Below are positions 9,633 to 18,485 of a stretch of DNA of 64,000 nt, piece after piece. This stretch comes from VAZQ01 sp963807865 (GTDB taxonomy: Bacteria > Pseudomonadota > Alphaproteobacteria > Rhizobiales > Xanthobacteraceae). A model generated the notes under the pieces. That model had not been told where the DNA came from, searched no databases, and was given only the letters and a program-made list of their open reading frames with translations. Made by a program: the position numbers and the translations under genes. The stretch is from positions 124,001 through 188,000 of the forward strand of contig CAWEDK010000017.1 in the NCBI GenBank assembly GCA_963807865.1, read 5' to 3'. The first letter of the stretch is position 1; each line of letters begins with the position of its first letter.

Positions 9633-9656
9633 GACGGCCTTGAGTGTAGAGCCGTC
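9633..9656 (+). terminator. Possible hairpin after the hydroxylase operon
   Basis: Perfect 6-bp arms GACGGC and GCCGTC with a 12-bp loop lie 16 bp after the large-subunit stop and before the converging SDR gene. There is no T-tract, so intrinsic termination is only a suggestion. Confidence 0.3.
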
Positions 9657-9725
9657 AGCACTCTAATGTGAATCTGACCTCGCCTGGCGTCTTTGCGAAC
9701 ATGCGGTTGAGTTGACAGTCCCACG

Positions 9726-10649
9726 TCATGTTAGCCAACTGGGAAAGACGTTGCGGCTCAAATCCAGCGGATAGAATGACGCCTTGAACGCCGGGACCAT
9801 TTGTTCTGCGATGCTTTGAGGGGTCCATCCCGTGCTGTTGTGGATCCGCTGACATGGGCGCATCTGGCTGAACAGTATCAGTTCATTCTTCCGAGAATAA
9901 AAAACCTGCCCGGTGATTTCGCTCGCGGCATCACTCGCCAGAAAGACGATCAAAGGCGCATTCTTCTCTGCCGGAACGTGCTCGCGCTGGCGGGCCCGCT
10001 CCTGTTGCTCGGGCGTAATCGTCGCAATGCTCTCCGTCATTCTGGTGAATGCAGTCGGCGCTACGACGTTCGACCGTACGTTGAAACGTTGCATGTCCAC
10101 TGCGATGCTTTTGGAAAGACCGACGAGGCCCATCTTGCCCGCGGCGTAATTGGCCTGCCCCATGGCTCCGATCAAGCCGGAAGTCGAGGAGATATGGACG
10201 AAGGCGCCCAACTCCTGGGAGCGAAAATGCGGCGCTGCCGCACGGCTGACATAAAAGCTGCCATTGAGGTTCACTGCGATGGACAGTTCCCAATCCTCGG
10301 GGTTCATTTTGTGGAAGATGGTATCCCTGAGTACGGCTGCGTTGTTTACGATACAGTCGACGCGCCCGAACGCGTCAAGCGCCGTCTCTATAATGCGCCG
10401 AGCGCCGTCCCAGCTTGCTACGGTGTCGGCATTTGCGACGGCAGTGCCGCCCGCCGCACAAATCTCCTGCGCAACTTGCTCCGCCAAGCCGGGGTTGCGA
10501 CCATCTCCATCGACTGCGGTCCCGAGATCGTTGACGACCACCTTCGCACCTTGCTCGGCCATGAGGTGCGCTATGGCCCGGCCGATACCTCCGCCGGCGC
10601 CGGTCACCACAACGACTTTGTCTTCTACGATCCGATCTGGATATGCCAT
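9726..10649 (-). CDS. SDR-family NAD(P)-dependent oxidoreductase
   Basis: A 307-residue short-chain dehydrogenase. The cofactor motif TGAGGGIG is at residues 16-23, NNAAV near 102, catalytic Ser155, and YAAGK with Tyr168 and Lys172. A start at 10649 is preceded by AGAGGGA; a longer frame upstream is not conserved. The C-terminal tail of about 60 residues (SRKNELILFSQMRPC... FPSW) is longer than in a minimal SDR and resembles bacterial relatives of the 3-hydroxyacyl-CoA dehydrogenase half of multifunctional enzyme 2. A 3-hydroxyacyl-CoA or similar alcohol is the likely substrate, by inference. Confidence 0.88.
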   Translation of the reverse strand: MAYPDRIVEDKVVVVTGAGGGIGRAIAHLMAEQGAKVVVNDLGTAVDGDGRNPGLAEQVAQEICAAGGTAVANADTVASWDGARRIIETALDAFGRVDCIVNNAAVLRDTIFHKMNPEDWELSIAVNLNGSFYVSRAAAPHFRSQELGAFVHISSTSGLIGAMGQANYAAGKMGLVGLSKSIAVDMQRFNVRSNVVAPTAFTRMTESIATITPEQQERARQREHVPAEKNAPLIVFLASDAASEITGQVFYSRKNELILFSQMRPCQRIHNSTGWTPQSIAEQMVPAFKASFYPLDLSRNVFPSWLT

Positions 10650-10795
10650 ACATTCCCTCTTTGGCGTGTGTCGACCGGCGCACCTCATGCGCCACCCGAG
10701 GACGACCTGGTACAGAGCAAGCGCGTGATCTAGCGAAGTGGATCGGCTCGCTGAGAGATCGCGCCCCACTCAACAAAATTGGCGCGCGGTCAGAC

Positions 10796-10818
10796 GCAAA
10801 ACCGGTACCCACTTTTGC
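10796..10818. repeat. Short palindrome of the Rhizobiales intergenic type
   Basis: Arms GCAAAA and TTTTGC flank an 11-bp centre containing ACCGGTACCCAC. The core resembles the widespread rhizobial intergenic palindromes carrying ACCGGT.CCCACTTTT. It lies between the upstream end of the SDR gene and the stop of the next Bug gene, where a folded transcript end would fit. Confidence 0.4.
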
Positions 10819-10854
10819 CGATTGCCCGCTAGTGCCGTTGGGTCAACATCCGGT

Positions 10855-11817
10855 CTATTGCTGAGCCTCGACGCCGGCCTTTTTTACGACTTCGGCATAT
10901 CGGTCGATCTCGGTGCGGATGAATTCGGCGGTCTCCTTGGGCGTCGCAATGATGGGACGGATTTCGCCAGCGGCGAACCGCTCCTTGATCGCCTCCGAAC
11001 TGAGGATTTCAGCAAGGGCCTGACTCAGGCGTTCGATAGCTTCCTTCGGTGTTCCGGCGGGCGCCACAAGCCCGTAGGGAACGGCTGTTTGCAGAGGTAT
11101 GCCCAATTCCGTCATGGTGGGTACATCCGGCAGGCTGGAAGCCCGGTCCGCGCCCGTGACGGCCAACGCCTTGATCAGGCCGCCCTTGACGAAGGGCAAT
11201 CCGCTTGGAATGGACACCACCGCAACGTCAATGACGCCGCTCATCAGATCGGGAAACATGACGCCAGTGCCTCGATAGGGCACGTGGACTATGTCCACCT
11301 TGGCCGCGTTCTTGAACAACTCGGCCGCGAGATGCAGCGGACCACCAGCTCCGGCCGATCCGTATGTGAGTTTGCCTGGGCGTGACTTGGCCAATTTGAT
11401 CAGGTCGTGCAGATTGTTCACGCCGAGTTTCGGGCTGACGACCAGGACATTGGCGTTCTCCCCCAGCATGCCGACAGGTTCAAAATCTTTCAGCGTGTCA
11501 TACGGCAAGTCTTTCTGGGTGCTCGGATTGACCATGAACGATCCGGAGAAGAGCAACAAAGTGTGGCCGTCGGGTTTGGACTTCGCGACGAAGGCCGTCC
11601 CTATTCGGCTGTTGGCCCCCTGGCGGTAATCGACCACGAAAGGCTGGCGAAGCTTTTCCTGCAGAGCTTGGGCGACCGGCCGGGCGACAGTGTCGACCGA
11701 ACCTCCGGGCGAAAAGGGCACAATGATCGTAACTGGTCCTCTCGGATAGGTTTCGGCGCCGGCTTGAGCCGTGAACGACAGCGCGAGCATGACGTACGTG
11801 ATCGTACGAATAAGCAT
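10855..11817 (-). CDS. TTT (Bug) family substrate-binding protein
   Basis: A 320-residue periplasmic receptor with a 22-residue signal peptide (MLIRTITYVMLALSFTAQAGAE). The Bug fold shows in YPRGPVTIIVPFSPGGSVDTVAR, the glycine-rich binding loop and PDGHTLLLFSG. Starting at 11817, the gene is followed about 200 bp downstream by the SDR on the same strand. No transporter membrane genes are adjacent. The upstream region is nearly 600 bp and is shared with the divergent TetR gene, which may regulate it. Confidence 0.9.
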   Translation of the reverse strand: MLIRTITYVMLALSFTAQAGAETYPRGPVTIIVPFSPGGSVDTVARPVAQALQEKLRQPFVVDYRQGANSRIGTAFVAKSKPDGHTLLLFSGSFMVNPSTQKDLPYDTLKDFEPVGMLGENANVLVVSPKLGVNNLHDLIKLAKSRPGKLTYGSAGAGGPLHLAAELFKNAAKVDIVHVPYRGTGVMFPDLMSGVIDVAVVSIPSGLPFVKGGLIKALAVTGADRASSLPDVPTMTELGIPLQTAVPYGLVAPAGTPKEAIERLSQALAEILSSEAIKERFAAGEIRPIIATPKETAEFIRTEIDRYAEVVKKAGVEAQQ

Positions 11818-12402
11818 CTAGAGAGGTCCTCCCACCTAACGTGATTGCAAATAGTGCCACTTCTGGCATCATTATTTATACCGAGCGAATGTAAATCATA
11901 CTTGCCAGTTTCTGTATTGGCAATATGGCGCCGACGTCGCAGCTGATCGATTAACACCGCGACAAGGGCCGCGGTTGCCGGGTCGGTGCGCCGACCGCGC
12001 ATGGTCTTGAAATGACGCTTTAGGACCGCCTCCAGCACGAGGCCGGCCAAGGTCTTTTGGAGGGTATCGCTCACGGGAGTCGTTGGGAGCCTTCCCGGAC
12101 GCGCCGAGCTGTCTTAACCTAGCAGAGCTGCACGGCTCAGGCACACCGTCAGCGATAGTCGACCTGGAAATTCACGAACATGAATCCCGCTCTACGCAGA
12201 ACAAACCTCGACCCAGGGAGCAGTGCCTGAGGAAAAGTGCGAAAAACTCTAGACGCTCCCTATGAATTCAGCACGGATGAGTATTTATCGGTGGTCAGAT
12301 GCGCCTCCTGGCGCGCGCCGGATCAAGCCGCTACCGGGCGGAAGCGCTTTCGTGCCCTTGTATCGGGACGGCACCAGGGCATGAGCAATCGAAGGGCCAA
12401 AA
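11818..12402. other. Intergenic region between Bug receptor and TetR gene
   Basis: A 585-bp stretch between divergent genes. A small inverted repeat (TTGCCA at 11902-11907 and TGGCAA at 11918-11923) lies about 85 bp upstream of the Bug start and could be a regulator site. Short open frames (for example 11896-12144 and a minus-strand frame from 12074) show no recognisable domain. I see no convincing gene here. Confidence 0.4.
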
Positions 12403-13065
12403 ATGACCAAGAAAACTAAACGGGCTCACGTGACGAAGGGTCGAGAGGGCGTGCGTAAATCGATCGGCATGCGAGCTGAACTCGAGATGTTCAAGCGTGA
12501 GCGGATCCTCAAGGAAATGATAGAATTGTTTCAGGAGCGCGGCTTTCGAGGAGTTACGCTTGATGCGTTGGCCGAGCGGCTTAAGGTGACCAAGCCGTTC
12601 ATCTATCAGTTTTTCGATAGCAAGCAGCAACTGATCGCGACGGTTTACGAGCGCGGGGCGCAGCAGCTGTTGGCCTCCATAGATGGTTATCTCGATAACA
12701 AGTCACCTGCCGCAAAGCGTCTCCACGATTTTGTCCGCAGCTTTGCGCTGCAAAACATTGAAAGCCGGGCGATCAGCGTGGTCTTCGGTCAGGAAGAAAG
12801 CGACCTGCCGCCGAAGACCCTTGAGGCGATTCGCGCGATTCACCGGCAGTTCGACATTAAGCTCGCGTCGTTGATCGAAGACGGAAACAGAACTGGCGAA
12901 TTCACGGTCAAGGAGCCGCACATTGCCGGTCTGGCAATCTCCGGGATGGTGCGGTGGATCCATCGATGGTACCAAGACGGCCGGCTGAGTGCAGCGGAGA
13001 TCGCGGTACTTTTCGCGGATTACGCCCTCAATCTTGTAGGCTACCGGGGGCCGCGCTCGTTCTGA
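12403..13065 (+). CDS. TetR/AcrR-family transcriptional regulator
   Basis: A 220-residue one-component repressor. After a basic N-terminal extension, the helix-turn-helix spans about residues 35-80 (ERILKEMIELFQERGF, VTLDALAERLKVTKPFIYQFF), with the family's usual YxFF recognition end. The ligand-binding half carries AIRAIHRQFD and SGMVRWIHRWYQDGRLS, as in the TetR_C_33/KstR2-like group. It lies next to the convergent cluster of CoA transferase, hydratases and monooxygenase at 13.2-19.3 kb and is the best candidate for its regulator, possibly through the palindrome at 19426. Confidence 0.9.
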   Translation: MTKKTKRAHVTKGREGVRKSIGMRAELEMFKRERILKEMIELFQERGFRGVTLDALAERLKVTKPFIYQFFDSKQQLIATVYERGAQQLLASIDGYLDNKSPAAKRLHDFVRSFALQNIESRAISVVFGQEESDLPPKTLEAIRAIHRQFDIKLASLIEDGNRTGEFTVKEPHIAGLAISGMVRWIHRWYQDGRLSAAEIAVLFADYALNLVGYRGPRSF

Positions 13066-13193
13066 CCGACGCCCCTGAATTATCCTCGCTTTGAGACTGG
13101 CCTGTTCCTCGGATGAGGCCACAGGAAATGAAGCGATCTGGCCTTTCTGAGAGCAGTCTCGGCGACGGAGAACCGCGTGCGCGGCGCCTCTTC

Positions 13194-14429
13194 TCAGGCG
13201 CGCGCGACGATCTTGGCGGACAACAACTCCTCGATCTCGGAGACACCCAACCCCAAGACGCCTGACAAGAGTTCGTCGGTGTGCTGGCCTAGCCGAGGTG
13301 GCGGCTCGTAGCGGTTCAGTGGCGTCTCCGACATCCGCAAAGGGTTGGCGACCAGTTTCAGTGCGCCCCCCAAGGAGTGCTCTACCTCGACGATCATATT
13401 GCGAGCCGCGACGTGGGGATCAGCGAACACATCAGAGATCTCATTGATCGGGCCGGAAACAATACCCTCCGCCTCCAGTCTCTCCAGCCAGTAGGCCTTT
13501 GGAAACCGGCGAAATATCTCTTCAAGAAGTGGAACCAAGGTCGTCCGATTGCGGACGCGAAGCCTGTTGGAAATAAAACGCTCATCGTCGGCCCATTCCG
13601 GATGTCCGATAACATCCGCAAGGCGTCGAAATTGCGGATCGTTGCCTACGACCAGAGCAAGAAACCCGTCGGCACATTCGAACATCTGGCTAGGCACGAC
13701 CGCAGGCGCGGAAGTTCCGAACCGCTTCGGATTCTCTCCTGAAATCAGATAAGACATCGCCTGATGAGACAATGCGGCAGTCTGGGCATCCAGAAGAGAT
13801 AGATCGATGTGCTGGCCGGTACCGGTACGCTCACGATGCCTGAGTGCGCTCAAAATACCGATCGTCGCGTACATCCCCCCCATTATGTCGGCGAGGATAA
13901 TTCCGACCTTCATTGGCCCTCCACCGGGTGTTTCGTCCGACTCCCCGGTAACGCTCATGACGCCACCCATGGCCTGGAACAGCGTGTCGTAGCCCGGCCT
14001 ATGGCTGTACGGCCCCGTCTGACCAAAGCCTGTGATCGAGCAATAAACAACCGACGGATTGACCTTTCTGAGGCTCTCGTAGTCCAGCGCGTACCGACTG
14101 AGCGCTCCGACCTTGAAGTTCTCCACGACGACATCCGAGATCGCCGCGAATTGACGGATGATTTCCTGGCCGCGCGGCTGAGACAGGTCGAGCGCTATGG
14201 ATTTCTTGTTTCGGTTCGCGCTGAGGTAGAAGGCAAATTCGGCGGTGTCCCTGCCTCCCTGGTCGAGCAGGAATGGCGGTCCGAGGCCTCGGGAGTCGTC
14301 GCCGCGGCCTGGACGCTCCACCTTAATGACTTCTGCTCCCAGATCCGCAAGTGTCTGCGTCGCCCAAGGACCCGCGAAGACCCGGCTCAGGTCGAGAACT
14401 CTTACGCCCGTGAGTGGACCTTCAGACAT
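13194..14429 (-). CDS. CaiB/BaiF-family class III CoA transferase
   Basis: A 411-residue enzyme that moves CoA between carboxylic acids through an aspartyl-CoA intermediate. The N-terminal block LTGVRVLDLSRVFAGPWATQ and the VENFKVGAL segment are typical. The likely catalytic aspartate is Asp181, in LADIMGGMYA. An upstream GTG at 14438 overlaps the TGA of the flavin reductase gene, so translation may be coupled and start there instead. It closes a leftward operon with flavin reductase, two MaoC proteins and a luciferase-like monooxygenase, and would activate the acid that they process. Confidence 0.92.
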   Translation of the reverse strand: MSEGPLTGVRVLDLSRVFAGPWATQTLADLGAEVIKVERPGRGDDSRGLGPPFLLDQGGRDTAEFAFYLSANRNKKSIALDLSQPRGQEIIRQFAAISDVVVENFKVGALSRYALDYESLRKVNPSVVYCSITGFGQTGPYSHRPGYDTLFQAMGGVMSVTGESDETPGGGPMKVGIILADIMGGMYATIGILSALRHRERTGTGQHIDLSLLDAQTAALSHQAMSYLISGENPKRFGTSAPAVVPSQMFECADGFLALVVGNDPQFRRLADVIGHPEWADDERFISNRLRVRNRTTLVPLLEEIFRRFPKAYWLERLEAEGIVSGPINEISDVFADPHVAARNMIVEVEHSLGGALKLVANPLRMSETPLNRYEPPPRLGQHTDELLSGVLGLGVSEIEELLSAKIVARA

Positions 14430-14434
14430 ATTGT

Positions 14435-14959
14435 TCACTCCGACGTTACTGTCTCGATCGCGAGTTTTCGAAAACGGCTGCCATGGAAGACCAGCGGGTT
14501 CACTGCAGGCTGGAATTTGAGTGCTTCGATCTTGAGCAGCACCAATTGGTGGTCTCCCGCCACAATCTCTTCAACAACGGAGCAATCGAGCGACACCGCC
14601 GCTCCCTCCAGCAACACAGCGCCACCTTCTGTCGTAAGCCATTCGAGCTTTTCGAATCGATCGCCTGACTTGGCGGAGAGCTGCGAACAGGCGCGGTCAT
14701 GTTCCTCCCCGAGAACGCTTACGCCAACGCGCGGCGCGTTCCTCAATTTTCTCCAAGTGGCCGAACCATTTTGAACGCAAACCAGGACCAGCGCCGGAGC
14801 AAGCGAAACCGAGGTGAAGGAACTGGCTGCCATGCCTACCGGCTCGCCGTCGATCATGGCGCAAATCGCCGTCACACCCGAGGGGAAACAGCCGAAGGCG
14901 TTCCGCAGAGCTCGGGAATCGAAGATCGTGCTGGTGTCCGTCAAAGAAATCGAATTCAT
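14435..14959 (-). CDS. Flavin reductase-like FMN-binding protein (HpaC type)
   Basis: A 174-residue protein of the flavin reductase domain family, which supplies reduced FMN or FAD to a partner monooxygenase. Conserved elements include RNAFGCFPSGVTAICA at the N-terminus, GMAASSFTSVSLAPALVLVCV and the C-terminal DHQLVLLKIEAL. Its natural partner is the luciferase-like monooxygenase encoded about 1 kb upstream in the same operon. It overlaps or abuts the CoA-transferase start and follows the MaoC gene by 18 bp. Confidence 0.9.
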   Translation of the reverse strand: MNSISLTDTSTIFDSRALRNAFGCFPSGVTAICAMIDGEPVGMAASSFTSVSLAPALVLVCVQNGSATWRKLRNAPRVGVSVLGEEHDRACSQLSAKSGDRFEKLEWLTTEGGAVLLEGAAVSLDCSVVEEIVAGDHQLVLLKIEALKFQPAVNPLVFHGSRFRKLAIETVTSE

Positions 14960-14977
14960 GACATCAAGACCTGCACT

Positions 14978-15397
14978 TCAAGGAGTTGTTTCGACCGCGG
15001 ACGTAACCTCGACCGCACCTCGAAGCACAACTCGCCCATCGACCTCGGCAATGAGAGTTGCCTTGATCGGATCATCGGGAGCGCCGCGCTCCACCACGGT
15101 CGCCGTTACCTCAACCACGTCGCCCACCCGAACCGGCGAAGTGAAGCGTGCATCGATGCTGGATATCCGGTTGGCCGGACCGAAGGCTTCGACCACGCAG
15201 GATGCGGCAAAGGCCATGGTCAGCATGCCGTGCGCAATTACACTCCCCAATCCCGCCTGCACGGCAAACGGATGATCGTAGTGGATGCGGTTGAAATCCC
15301 CCGAAGCGCCGGCATACATGACGAGCTGTGTCGTCGTGATCGGACCACGTCGGATGGAAAAAGTGTCGCCCGGCCGATGAAGTCCCGCGCGCTTCAC
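14978..15397 (-). CDS. MaoC-type (R)-hydratase
   Basis: A 139-residue single hot-dog protein. The hydratase 2 motif shows as YAGASGDFNRIHYDHPFAVQAGL, with the Asp-His pair in DFNRIHYD expected to activate water for adding to a 2-enoyl-CoA. It overlaps the upstream FAS1-like dehydratase gene by 4 bp. Together the pair likely form a heteromeric hydratase like those in steroid and branched-chain acid degradation. Substrate unknown. Confidence 0.9.
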   Translation of the reverse strand: MKRAGLHRPGDTFSIRRGPITTTQLVMYAGASGDFNRIHYDHPFAVQAGLGSVIAHGMLTMAFAASCVVEAFGPANRISSIDARFTSPVRVGDVVEVTATVVERGAPDDPIKATLIAEVDGRVVLRGAVEVTSAVETTP

Positions 15398-15876
15398 GAC
15401 GAAGCCCCTTGGGCGAGGTTTGCGGTCTGGCCGCGATAGATGACAACGCGGCGATTGATGCAGACCATGTCGCCGGATGATGACGTGACTATCAAATCTT
15501 GGATAATCAGCTCCATACTGCCCTTGCTGCTGCGCTTATCTTGTATGTCGGTGAGGCGGAGCTCGCATTGGAGCCGGTCCCCGGCCAAAATCGGTCTCCG
15601 ATAGCGGAATCTCTGCTCTCCGGCCAAAAACCGTCCTTCGTCCAGCCCGCAAATCCAGGCAGGCTTTGAAGGCGGTCGAAATGTCGTTGGAAACGTCGGC
15701 GGCGCCACAATGCCCAGATAACCGAGAGACCGCGCGAAGGCTTCGTCGAAATAGATCTCTGTACTTTCACCAATAGCCTCTGCGAAGCGGCGGATGGCGC
15801 CTTTCTCTACTTCCACAGCGAATGGGGCCACCGAGCTGCCGATCAAAGCCCTATCGATTTCCGTACGATCGCTCAT
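15394..15876 (-). CDS. MaoC-like N-terminal (FAS1-type) dehydratase domain protein
   Basis: A 160-residue hot-dog protein with the features of the N-terminal MaoC-like domain: EKGAIRRFAEAIGESTEIYFDEAFARSLGY, then LAGEQRFRYRRPILAGDRL. In this group the catalytic Asp-His pair is usually absent, as here, and the protein acts with a catalytic partner. That partner is the 4-bp overlapping MaoC gene downstream. It starts 6 bp after the luciferase-like monooxygenase gene, so the genes are co-transcribed. Confidence 0.87.
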   Translation of the reverse strand: MSDRTEIDRALIGSSVAPFAVEVEKGAIRRFAEAIGESTEIYFDEAFARSLGYLGIVAPPTFPTTFRPPSKPAWICGLDEGRFLAGEQRFRYRRPILAGDRLQCELRLTDIQDKRSSKGSMELIIQDLIVTSSSGDMVCINRRVVIYRGQTANLAQGASS

Positions 15877-15882
15877 AGGACT

Positions 15883-16980
15883 TCACTTCGCGGGCACCTG
15901 CGCCCGCACGTCTTCGGCCACCAGCGGGATCACTTCGTTCGCGAACAGGCGGATCGTTGACTGACGAACCGATCGCGGAACGCCGTAGGTGGCGTTTGTA
16001 AGAACGAAATAGTTGAAGCCGATGTCCTGCAGTTTGCAAATCCTGGCAGCGACCGTTTCCGGAGAGCCTACTAGGTTCTGATCCAGGAACGTTCCAAGAT
16101 TAGCCGGGTCGCACATTTCCTTTAACGACGAGAACATCCGGCTAAACTGCTCATAACCGGAAACATTGTCCCAAGGACGGGCGTCCGTCTCATAGTGCTT
16201 GACCTGGAGACGGAAGAAGTCGGGGAGATGTTCCAGCGCTTCCTCCCGCGCCTGCTTGTCAGTTTTCCCGACGAAGCACTTTATCGCCAGCGGCTTGGTA
16301 ACGGCGATCGAGCGCCCGTGCAGACGCGCCTTTGCGTCCCAGCGGGTTAGAATGCTTTTCAGGACGTGATCCGGGAAATTGGAAAGGCAAAGCGGTGGCA
16401 GACCCAAATCTGCCATGATTTCAGCGCTGCCAGGGCTGCCAATCGCACCGTAGAAGTTAGGCGTCTTCTTTGACAATTGCGGGCGCAGCACGATTGGATC
16501 AGAGATCTTTACGAATTCGCCGTCGAAAGTGAAAGGCTCTCCTTTCAGGGCCAAGCGCGTGAGTTTCCAAGCTTCCGAGAAACGCGACCGGGCCAACTCC
16601 ATCGGTATCCCGAACGCCTCGTACTCAGATTTTGCGGTGCCGCGTCCCATCCCGATATGCAGTTCGCCCGCGCTCAGCGTCTGTAGCATCGCTACATCTT
16701 CGGCGAAGCGAATCGGATTGTACCAGGGGAGGACCATGACGGCCGTCCCGAGGCCCAGCCCAGGACACTTGGCCGCGACGTGCGACAGCAGCAACAAGGG
16801 ATTAGGCTGCGGATAATAGTCGCTGAAGTGGTGCTCGATGACCCAAGCGGCATCGTAGCCGAGCCGATGGATCAGTTCGGCGTCGGCCAGCGCCTCGTTA
16901 TAGAGTTGGGCGTCGGGTAATCCCGCCTCACCGACCGCCCCGATCTGATATGCGAACCTCGCTCGAAGGGGGTGCTTCAA
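15883..16980 (-). CDS. Luciferase-like (LLM class) flavin-dependent oxidoreductase
   Basis: A TIM-barrel monooxygenase that uses reduced flavin. I choose the TTG at 16980, which follows AGGAG and gives 365 residues; an upstream in-frame ATG at 17109 adds a low-complexity extension with no family character. Family features include LGYDAAWVIEHHFSDYYPQPNPLLLLSHVA and LSAGELHIGMGRGTAKSEYEAFG. It may use the flavin reductase encoded downstream. The position at the head of the operon with MaoC pair and CoA transferase suggests that it performs the key oxygenation of the pathway. Confidence 0.88.
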   Translation of the reverse strand: MKHPLRARFAYQIGAVGEAGLPDAQLYNEALADAELIHRLGYDAAWVIEHHFSDYYPQPNPLLLLSHVAAKCPGLGLGTAVMVLPWYNPIRFAEDVAMLQTLSAGELHIGMGRGTAKSEYEAFGIPMELARSRFSEAWKLTRLALKGEPFTFDGEFVKISDPIVLRPQLSKKTPNFYGAIGSPGSAEIMADLGLPPLCLSNFPDHVLKSILTRWDAKARLHGRSIAVTKPLAIKCFVGKTDKQAREEALEHLPDFFRLQVKHYETDARPWDNVSGYEQFSRMFSSLKEMCDPANLGTFLDQNLVGSPETVAARICKLQDIGFNYFVLTNATYGVPRSVRQSTIRLFANEVIPLVAEDVRAQVPAK

Positions 16981-17000
16981 AACTCTCTCCTCATCAAATC

Positions 17001-17012
17001 TACTATATAGTA
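17001..17012. promoter_or_regulatory. AT-rich palindrome upstream of LLM gene
   Basis: TACTATATAGTA is a perfect 12-bp palindrome about 20 bp upstream of the chosen LLM start. It is embedded in an AT-rich stretch that stands out from the GC-rich surroundings. It could be the -10 region overlapped by an operator. It shares ATACTA-type half-sites with the palindrome at 19426. Confidence 0.4.
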
Positions 17013-17105
17013 TATTTTTGAACTTTATCGTGTCAAGAGGCGCTAGAAAAGGCCGGCTGCGTGAGGCCGCGGCGCCCGACCTTGGTCGGAGCCCGCCTGG
17101 TCTGC

Positions 17106-18464
17106 TCACGCAGCCGCCCTTGCCAGAGCCCCAACGTCGGGAAGGCGCTCCACGCCCCAGCTCATCTCGATCACCTCACGCGTTCGAATTGGACCAATCA
17201 CCCCTTCGGCCAGGTTGGTGAATTTCTGCTCCAACTCGCTGTCGGTCATCGGGCGGGATGCGCTACCGACGCAGTGCTCGACGCGGCTGACGAGCGAACG
17301 GCCGTCCTGCAGTCTCACCGTGACCTCAGCGCCGTCCGGCGCGATGGCGTCGTCGCCAACGGTCTCTATCTTGTCCTGGAGGCGAGCTATCGTCGGTTCG
17401 AGCACCGCGCCGTCGTCCATATCTGCTATGCGCGCTGTGCCGCGGATGAGGGCGATCGCCACCCAGTGCTGCAGGCTGACGCGCGCTTCCAGACCATTCT
17501 TAGGATGGCGTCGATCGGTGAGCGCTAGTGCTTTCGGTGCCACTCTGACCGATACGGCCGCGATATCCGCAGGACCGATCGAGTAAGTCCGACGGAGTTC
17601 GAGGCAGGCGTCGATGATGGGGTGGATCACGACCCCACAGGGATAAGGCTTGTAGGTGTTGCGTAAAATCTCAAAGCGAGTTCCGAAGCCTTCCCCCAGT
17701 GCTTGCACATCCGGTTGCTCTGCAAAAACATCGAGGAACCCATTTGGTCCCTCCAACGCCGCTTCCGAACTGGTGAAGCCCTTCTCTGCAAGAATTGCGG
17801 CACGCAAGCCCGTCTGTGCGCCGTGCGCCGTCATAAAGGAGGAGCACATCGAGCCGAACATCCCCCGAAATCCCGCGGCCTGGGACAATGCAATCCCGAT
17901 CGCGTGGCGCATGCGGCACGGATCAAGATTGAGGAGTTTGCCCGCTGCGACCGCAGCGCCGATCCCCGCCGTGATGCCGGTCTGCGACCATGCGAACACG
18001 CCCTTCGCCGGCGGCACCGAGATTGCTTTACTGAGGCGGCAAACCGCTTCCACCCCCAAGGCGAAAGCGAGCAAGAATTGTGGGCCTGCGACGGGTTCGC
18101 GTTCGCTCATGGCGAGGATTGCAGCTGCAACGGGACCGCTAGGATGTACGACGGCCTGTTCGTGCGTGTCATCAAATGCGTTGATGCTGGAGCCAAAGCA
18201 GTTGATGAGAGCTGCATGCAGCACATCCGCTTTGCGCGCTCGACCGAGGAGCGTCGCCTGTGGAGGACCGGAAAACTCAGAGAGAACATTGTCTGCAAGG
18301 CCGATAACTTCGTGTCCGGCTCCGCCCAGCGTGCAGCCAACGATATTGACAAAGGAGCGAAGCGCTTCACGCCGTACCGGTTCCGGCAGGTCGTCCGGCC
18401 GGGCAGCAACGATGTAGTCTGCGATCCGCCCCGTGATGTCCGACTGCCGCGATGTCTCAATCAT
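17106..18464 (-). CDS. MmgE/PrpD family protein
   Basis: A 452-residue cytoplasmic protein of the 2-methylcitrate dehydratase/cis-aconitate decarboxylase/itaconate fold family. Family blocks seen are an N-terminal helical region with VNIVGCTLGGAGHEVIG, NCFGSSINAFDDTHEQAVVHPSGPVAAAILA near residues 90-120, and YKPYPCGVVIHPIIDACLEL near 270. Many environmental members act on unknown hydroxy acids. It is followed on the same strand by the LLM gene; the gap (about 125 bp) contains an operator-like palindrome. The upstream SDR is 21 bp away, so SDR and MmgE form one unit. Confidence 0.9.
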   Translation of the reverse strand: MIETSRQSDITGRIADYIVAARPDDLPEPVRREALRSFVNIVGCTLGGAGHEVIGLADNVLSEFSGPPQATLLGRARKADVLHAALINCFGSSINAFDDTHEQAVVHPSGPVAAAILAMSEREPVAGPQFLLAFALGVEAVCRLSKAISVPPAKGVFAWSQTGITAGIGAAVAAGKLLNLDPCRMRHAIGIALSQAAGFRGMFGSMCSSFMTAHGAQTGLRAAILAEKGFTSSEAALEGPNGFLDVFAEQPDVQALGEGFGTRFEILRNTYKPYPCGVVIHPIIDACLELRRTYSIGPADIAAVSVRVAPKALALTDRRHPKNGLEARVSLQHWVAIALIRGTARIADMDDGAVLEPTIARLQDKIETVGDDAIAPDGAEVTVRLQDGRSLVSRVEHCVGSASRPMTDSELEQKFTNLAEGVIGPIRTREVIEMSWGVERLPDVGALARAAA

Positions 18465-18485
18465 GGTGAATTTCTCCGAACAGAC

